Shown here: positions 59,522 through 64,000 of the stretch, in pieces
How positions within the stretch are numbered: the first letter of the stretch is position 1
Layout: the number at the start of each line of letters is the position of its first letter
Assembly: GCA_965229525.1 (NCBI GenBank)
Contig: OZ245886.1
Location: 1,612,001 to 1,676,000 of the forward strand
From: HXMU1420-13 sp965229525
GTDB lineage: Bacteria > Bacteroidota > Rhodothermia > Balneolales > Balneolaceae
Direction of reading: 5' to 3'
Length of the DNA: 64,000 nucleotides
The notes under the pieces: model-generated
The model's input: only the letters and a program-made list of their open reading frames with translations
What the model was told of the DNA's origin: nothing
Databases searched by the model: none
Program-made: the position numbers and the translations under genes

Positions 59522-62416
59522 ATGCGTATAGTTTTCCTACTCATAGTTTGTGTTATAGTTTCTGCTCAAATAATGGCTCAAGACTGGGAGAGCACCTTTT
59601 GGGATTTATATGATGAGGGGGATACGTATTACTATGCCTTTAACTATCGTAGCGCATTGGAAGTATTCGAAGAAAGCTATTTGATCGCAGAGGAACATCT
59701 ATCCAGCAATGAGATTTATGAAGCTATCTTTGCAATCGTACTTACTAATGAAAAGTTACAGAATGCGGATGAATTGAATGAAGTAATTCGAAATGGGCTA
59801 AATAAGTACGGAACCAAGTTCAAAGACATTCAAAAATCAAGACTATACAGATATTTGGCAATTGCTAGCAGATTCACATCAGAATTTATATCAAGTATAA
59901 GTTATAGCGATACGGCTTATTCGTATGCAATTAGCGCAAAGGATACAATTTATCAAGGAAGGTTATTGGTAGATAAAGCTATAGATATTATTTATTTAGG
60001 CAACTATCAAAAGGCGTTAAATTTATTAGACGAGGCAAAAAAATTAAACATTGAAGAAGCAAGATTTTTGTCTTCATTAAATCTCAACATTTTTATTGCA
60101 TACAATTATTTAGATAAGGAGGAAGTTGGAGTTCAATATTTGAAAGAGGCGTACAAATATGCTCAAGAATCAAATAATACTGCTGCATACATTGATGTAT
60201 TAACAGCTCTCTCGAATTATACAATTAATCAAAATAACTTCAGAGAGGGACTACTTTATTTAAACGAAGGCATGGCATTAGCTAAGAAAACAAATGATCT
60301 ACCCGCTATTGCACGATTTAGTGATAATTATGCCAGAATTTTCAACATCTTAGGTGAAAAGGAACTTGCTATTACTTATTACAACGAAGCGATAACAATC
60401 TATGAACAACAAGGAAATAATCGTCTGGTAAATCGCTTAAAAATTCAAATTGCATCTCTATTTATTTCTTTAAATGAACCGGAATTAGCTCGTGAAATAC
60501 TTGAAGAATTACTTGATCTTGAATTGGACAGTTTAAATAGAGTACTGGTGTATGAATATTTGTCCGTAATAGAAATGGAAATTAGTAACTATGTTGGTGC
60601 AAAAGAATATCTGGATATAATACGGCTTCAACTAAGGCCGGATAATGAACTGCTAAGAAATAGAATTAACGGTCGGTATTTAAACTTACCCAATATTTCT
60701 GCTGAAGAAAAACTTGAGCTGGCAAAGCAAAATTTTGTAGGCTCAAATCAGAGGAGTACAAAAGCAAAGATGAATGCCGAATTTGATTTAGCCAGAGCTT
60801 TTGAGCCCATAGAACCCGATAGTGCTTTCAAATATGCATATCGGGCTCTGAATAGATTAGAAGAACGAAGAGTAAGTACTTCTGCCTCATCCATAAAAAA
60901 TCAAATAAATAGGAGCTGGCAAACCAATTACTACATGGTTGCAGATTGGGAAATCACTCACAATAATGATTTCAATCAGGCTTTTGAGTTTTTCGAACTC
61001 TCTAAATCTAGAGCCCTCTTTGATCAAATTTTTGAAAACCAACAAGCAGAATTACTTGATCCGGAAAATCCAAACTCTATCAAGGTTCTTGAACTTCAGA
61101 AAAGAGTTGACCAACTATACCAGCAGTTAGCCCGGGATCAATTGTCTGAAGAATATCAATCTGATATGTTGGAAATATCCGAATTGGAGATAGAACTTCA
61201 AACTGAAATGGATGCATTAATTAGTAGTAATTCTGAATTACAAAACCTGGAGTATCCTTCTGTAAGTTCTCTTTCTGAGGCACAAGATTTACTTGATAAT
61301 GAAACCGCATATTTGAGTTATGGAATCAGAAATGATCAATTAATCCTCTTCCTTACAACAAAAGAAGAAGAGTTTTTTAAATCAGTAGTGGTTGGTAAAA
61401 ACGCTAGAGATAGTTTAGGTGTATTAACGAATAATTTCCGTGATGCTATTATCAATATGGATGAAATCAATGCTCTTCAAAAATACTCAAATGATATTCT
61501 TACCTATATTTTTGATCCTATTATTGAAGAACTTGAAAACATAAATCATCTTATAATTTCACCGGATGGACCGTTGCATCTTCTTCCATTTGAGTCACTG
61601 ATTCTAGATAACCAATATTTGATTGAGCGCTTTTCGGTGAAGTATGTCCCTTCAATTTCTGTGTATGATGTTATTAACTATGCCAAAATCAACGAATTTG
61701 ATAAAGAGCTATTAGCAGTTGCCGGATCAGGATTTGAGTCTAATGATGGTTTCTTTGGGTCAAGTTCACAGTCTGCATTCTCAACTCTACCCTATTCGTT
61801 AGCAGAAGTTGACTCAATCAATAATTACTTCAGTAATTCAACTATTTTAAAAAATGAAGAAGTAACTGAGTTTTCTTTTAAGAATCTATCCTTATCAGAT
61901 TATCGATTTGTTCATATGGCAACCCATGGGAATATAGATGAACGGTTACCAGATCAGAGCGGATTAATCCTATCTAAGAAAATGGGGACGGAATCACTTT
62001 TTGGAGAGGATGGATATTTAAATGCCCGGGAAATCTCTCAATTAGATATTCCGGCTGAACTAGTAGTATTAAGTGCATGTAATACTGGAACAGGAAAAGT
62101 GATTAATGGGGAAGGAGTTATGGGTTTACAGCGATCGATGCTGGTGGCAGGCGCTTCTTCTGTGGTGGTAAGTTTGTGGAATATTTTTGATAGAAGTACC
62201 CCACTCTTTATGAATACATTCTATAAGTATCTTTTAGAGTTTGAGGAGGAAGAAGTATCATTTTTTGATAAGATCAAAATGTATGCAAATATCTATGAAC
62301 CTGATTTGATTGACTATAAAACCCTGGCTTTGCAGCAAGCTAAAATTGAGATGATCAATCATCCATATTATGACCATCCGGTGCATTGGGCCCCATTTAT
62401 TTTAACAGGGAAATAA
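59522..62416 (+). CDS. Exported TPR-CHAT protein
   Basis: 964 residues with a signal peptide (1-20, ending QIMAQ). Residues about 30-490 are TPR-like helical repeats, then a coiled-coil near 530-570 and a CHAT domain near 620-964. The caspase-like dyad is present: His near 799 in HMATHGN and Cys near 852 in LSACNTGTGK. Mature protein lies in the periplasm or cell surface, unlike cytoplasmic defence CHAT proteases, and no partner is encoded nearby. The substrate is unknown. Confidence 0.9.
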   Translation: MRIVFLLIVCVIVSAQIMAQDWESTFWDLYDEGDTYYYAFNYRSALEVFEESYLIAEEHLSSNEIYEAIFAIVLTNEKLQNADELNEVIRNGLNKYGTKFKDIQKSRLYRYLAIASRFTSEFISSISYSDTAYSYAISAKDTIYQGRLLVDKAIDIIYLGNYQKALNLLDEAKKLNIEEARFLSSLNLNIFIAYNYLDKEEVGVQYLKEAYKYAQESNNTAAYIDVLTALSNYTINQNNFREGLLYLNEGMALAKKTNDLPAIARFSDNYARIFNILGEKELAITYYNEAITIYEQQGNNRLVNRLKIQIASLFISLNEPELAREILEELLDLELDSLNRVLVYEYLSVIEMEISNYVGAKEYLDIIRLQLRPDNELLRNRINGRYLNLPNISAEEKLELAKQNFVGSNQRSTKAKMNAEFDLARAFEPIEPDSAFKYAYRALNRLEERRVSTSASSIKNQINRSWQTNYYMVADWEITHNNDFNQAFEFFELSKSRALFDQIFENQQAELLDPENPNSIKVLELQKRVDQLYQQLARDQLSEEYQSDMLEISELEIELQTEMDALISSNSELQNLEYPSVSSLSEAQDLLDNETAYLSYGIRNDQLILFLTTKEEEFFKSVVVGKNARDSLGVLTNNFRDAIINMDEINALQKYSNDILTYIFDPIIEELENINHLIISPDGPLHLLPFESLILDNQYLIERFSVKYVPSISVYDVINYAKINEFDKELLAVAGSGFESNDGFFGSSSQSAFSTLPYSLAEVDSINNYFSNSTILKNEEVTEFSFKNLSLSDYRFVHMATHGNIDERLPDQSGLILSKKMGTESLFGEDGYLNAREISQLDIPAELVVLSACNTGTGKVINGEGVMGLQRSMLVAGASSVVVSLWNIFDRSTPLFMNTFYKYLLEFEEEEVSFFDKIKMYANIYEPDLIDYKTLALQQAKIEMINHPYYDHPVHWAPFILTGK

Positions 62417-62421
62417 ACTTC

Positions 62422-64000
62422 TTACTCTTGGGTTCGAAGTATGAATTCGGCGTTATCAACAGTCGGTTTCGATTCTGAGTTGGATAACAGAGCAGTAGTC
62501 ATGAATAACAACTGGGTTCTCTTTCTAAGGGCTTCGAAATCTATCTTATCAATCTCATCTGACTGTTTATGATAATCTGCATGGGTTCCGTTGAAGTAGA
62601 AAATGAACGGAATACCAAGTCTGCCAAAATTCCAATGGTCGCTTCTACGATAGAACTGATTTGGATCGTTTAGATCATTATATCGATCGCTCAACTCAAT
62701 ATTTACACTTTTTTGATTGGCTTCTTCAAGTATACTTTGGAGACCGGAAGAAATGATTTTACCACCAATTATATACACATAATCAGGATTGTTTTCATTT
62801 TCAGGGTCTCGTCTTCCAATCATATCCACATTTAGGTTCGCGATCATGTTTTCAGTTGAGACTGTTGGATGATCTGAAAAATACCTCGATCCAAATAGCC
62901 CTTTTTCTTCTCCTGAAACATGCAGGAAAAGCACACTACGATTAAAAGTAGCTCCAGCATTTTTGGCTGTAATGAAAGCTTGGGCAGTATGAAGCAATCC
63001 AACGGTACCACTTCCATCATCATCGGCGCCGTTATAGATTGTATCACCCTCGGAATCCGGTTCTCCAACCCCAATATGATCATAGTGAGCGGATAAAACT
63101 ATGACTTCATCTTTTAATTCCGGATCAGATCCTTCAATGAGTGCCACCACGTTTCGAGTTTGTAGCGTATTAATGGTTACCTCAGGAGAGTATTTTAATG
63201 AGGCATTGATTGAATAGGCCTCGAAATGAAGTTCTGAGTTTAAAATTTCTGTATTTAATTCGTTTAGATTTTCAATTGACTCCAAGCCAAGTAATTGGGT
63301 GGCAAATTCAGGATGAATTGTATGAATGGATATTTCTTCCGAATTCAAATAATTAAGCTTCAGTCTGGAGGGGTTCTCGAAAATTCCTTGATTGACCTCG
63401 GCAACAATATTATAGTCCTCAGGATCAAAATGTGAAATAATGATTCCTCCTATCGCCCCTGCTGATTTAATAGCTTGTTGAAAATCTGCTGTACTTAAAG
63501 TACTACCATCAAAAAAACTGAGCACCCATTTTCCTTCGAATTCTATTGCGGATAAATCTACATGACCGGATGTAAAGGAATTGGCATTGCCAACAAAAAC
63601 TATCTCCCCTTCAGCCGCTAAATTTTCGCCAATCACGCGGGTAAAATTACTTACTCTATTTGAACTGTAAACAAACTCGTCTATGGCTTGGTCCTGGTAT
63701 GTTACTACGTATTCTATACTGTTTAATGTGGTTTGTTCGAGTTCATAATTTTGAAAATATGTGCCGTTATCTCCTGCAGGTAATACTCCTAATTCGACGT
63801 ATCTCGCGGCTAAATAATCGGCTGCTTTCCGCTCCCCTTCACTACCAGTATCGCGGCCTTCTAGGCTGTCGCTCGCTAAAATATTTAGGTCGATAAATAG
63901 ACCTTCTTCTGTAATTGTGTTTTGAAAATCAGTTAAATCAGCAGAAGGTTTTATAACAGTTTTCTTTGAACCGGCACAAGATACTGTAACTAATATGAGA
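62422..64000 (-). CDS. M28-family metallopeptidase lipoprotein (5' end outside window)
   Basis: The frame is open to the last base of the window, so only the first few residues are missing. The outermost readable part gives LILVTVSCAGSKK, a lipoprotein signal, then DSLEGRDTGSEGERKAADYL, the usual M28 opening. A PA-like insert lies in the middle. The peptidase part has LSAHYDHIG (His), NGADDDGSG (Asp), HVSGEEKGLFGSR (Glu pair), VDMIGRRD (Asp) and GTHADYHKQSDE (His), the two-zinc aminopeptidase set. Secreted zinc aminopeptidase. Convergent with the CHAT gene, 5 bases between stops. Confidence 0.93.
   Translation of the reverse strand, partial: LILVTVSCAGSKKTVIKPSADLTDFQNTITEEGLFIDLNILASDSLEGRDTGSEGERKAADYLAARYVELGVLPAGDNGTYFQNYELEQTTLNSIEYVVTYQDQAIDEFVYSSNRVSNFTRVIGENLAAEGEIVFVGNANSFTSGHVDLSAIEFEGKWVLSFFDGSTLSTADFQQAIKSAGAIGGIIISHFDPEDYNIVAEVNQGIFENPSRLKLNYLNSEEISIHTIHPEFATQLLGLESIENLNELNTEILNSELHFEAYSINASLKYSPEVTINTLQTRNVVALIEGSDPELKDEVIVLSAHYDHIGVGEPDSEGDTIYNGADDDGSGTVGLLHTAQAFITAKNAGATFNRSVLFLHVSGEEKGLFGSRYFSDHPTVSTENMIANLNVDMIGRRDPENENNPDYVYIIGGKIISSGLQSILEEANQKSVNIELSDRYNDLNDPNQFYRRSDHWNFGRLGIPFIFYFNGTHADYHKQSDEIDKIDFEALRKRTQLLFMTTALLSNSESKPTVDNAEFILRTQE

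Noticed and set aside
59522..62416. TPR-CHAT protease as part of a type III-E CRISPR (Craspase)
   Set aside because: No CRISPR repeats or cas genes are present and the protein carries a signal peptide.
63660..63896. Plus-strand frame of 78 codons at the window end
   Set aside because: Antisense to the M28 peptidase, whose frame remains open to base 64000 and reads as the conserved lipoprotein N-terminus.

Overview
The window looks like ordinary chromosome from a marine heterotroph of the Balneolota/Rhodothermota/Bacteroidota assemblage, most likely a Balneola-like organism. The reasons are AT-rich DNA, many Bacteroidota-type families (DUF5687 ABC exporter, four-helix-bundle IVP protein, DUF5706/PycTM, TPR-CHAT protein, lipoproteins with loose lipoboxes), and intergenic repeats of the 'GTCATCC...GGATGAC' and 'CGAGGAG...CTCCTCG' kind. 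The taxonomic placement is inference. I see no phage, insertion sequence, CRISPR array, rRNA or tRNA.

Layout. 1-14.9 kb: envelope and housekeeping genes. These are an internally duplicated exported protein, Aat, an IVP-like protein, a large secreted zinc metalloprotease, TPR, Spo0M-like and VOC proteins, a TonB-domain lipoprotein, an AgcS symporter, DinB, MarC, a GAF/fRMsr-like protein, a TerB-like protein and several lipoproteins. 14.1-17.4 kb: a Tat-type sugar-oxidation group (TIM-barrel isomerase, GMC oxidoreductase, gluconate dehydrogenase subunit 3). 17.4-27 kb: cytidylate-kinase-like protein, Lgt beside a DUF5687/ABC exporter, UvrA, a decayed DUF559 endonuclease and ComEC. 27.06-31.33 kb: a tightly coupled five-gene operon (GNAT-type N-acyltransferase, FabZ-like dehydratase, ketosynthase, ACP, QxxRW glycosyltransferase) that looks dedicated to one ACP-built, glycosylated lipid. 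31.4-36.3 kb: PQQ sugar dehydrogenase, PurU, thioredoxin, an orphan PycTM-like membrane protein, an outer-membrane protein and a RelE/ParE toxin-antitoxin pair.

36.4-47.7 kb: aromatic amino-acid catabolism. hmgA, fahA, a flavin reductase and acetoacetyl-CoA synthetase form one block; hppD lies 9 kb further on, beyond a repeat-rich spacer, a GNAT, a P-loop kinase and a 930-residue IPT/TIG protein. Both hmgA and hppD are preceded by the same near-perfect palindrome, in opposite orientation, which is a good candidate operator for a shared regulator. A MarR gene at 50.1-50.5 kb is one possible owner. No maleylacetoacetate isomerase is in the window.

47.7-64 kb: signalling and envelope genes. These are a TPR-HTH regulator, a receiver protein, a class III cyclase/TPR protein translationally coupled to MarR, a very large lipoprotein joining a metallophosphoesterase, a kinase-like segment and a C-terminal outer-membrane barrel, an excisionase-type HTH protein, NUDIX, a CDP-alcohol phosphatidyltransferase, FtsY, a secreted TPR-CHAT protein and an M28 peptidase cut by the window end.

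The best candidates for undescribed biology are the five-gene lipid operon (with a probable ATT start), the phosphoesterase-kinase-like-barrel protein, and the shared tyrosine-catabolism operator.
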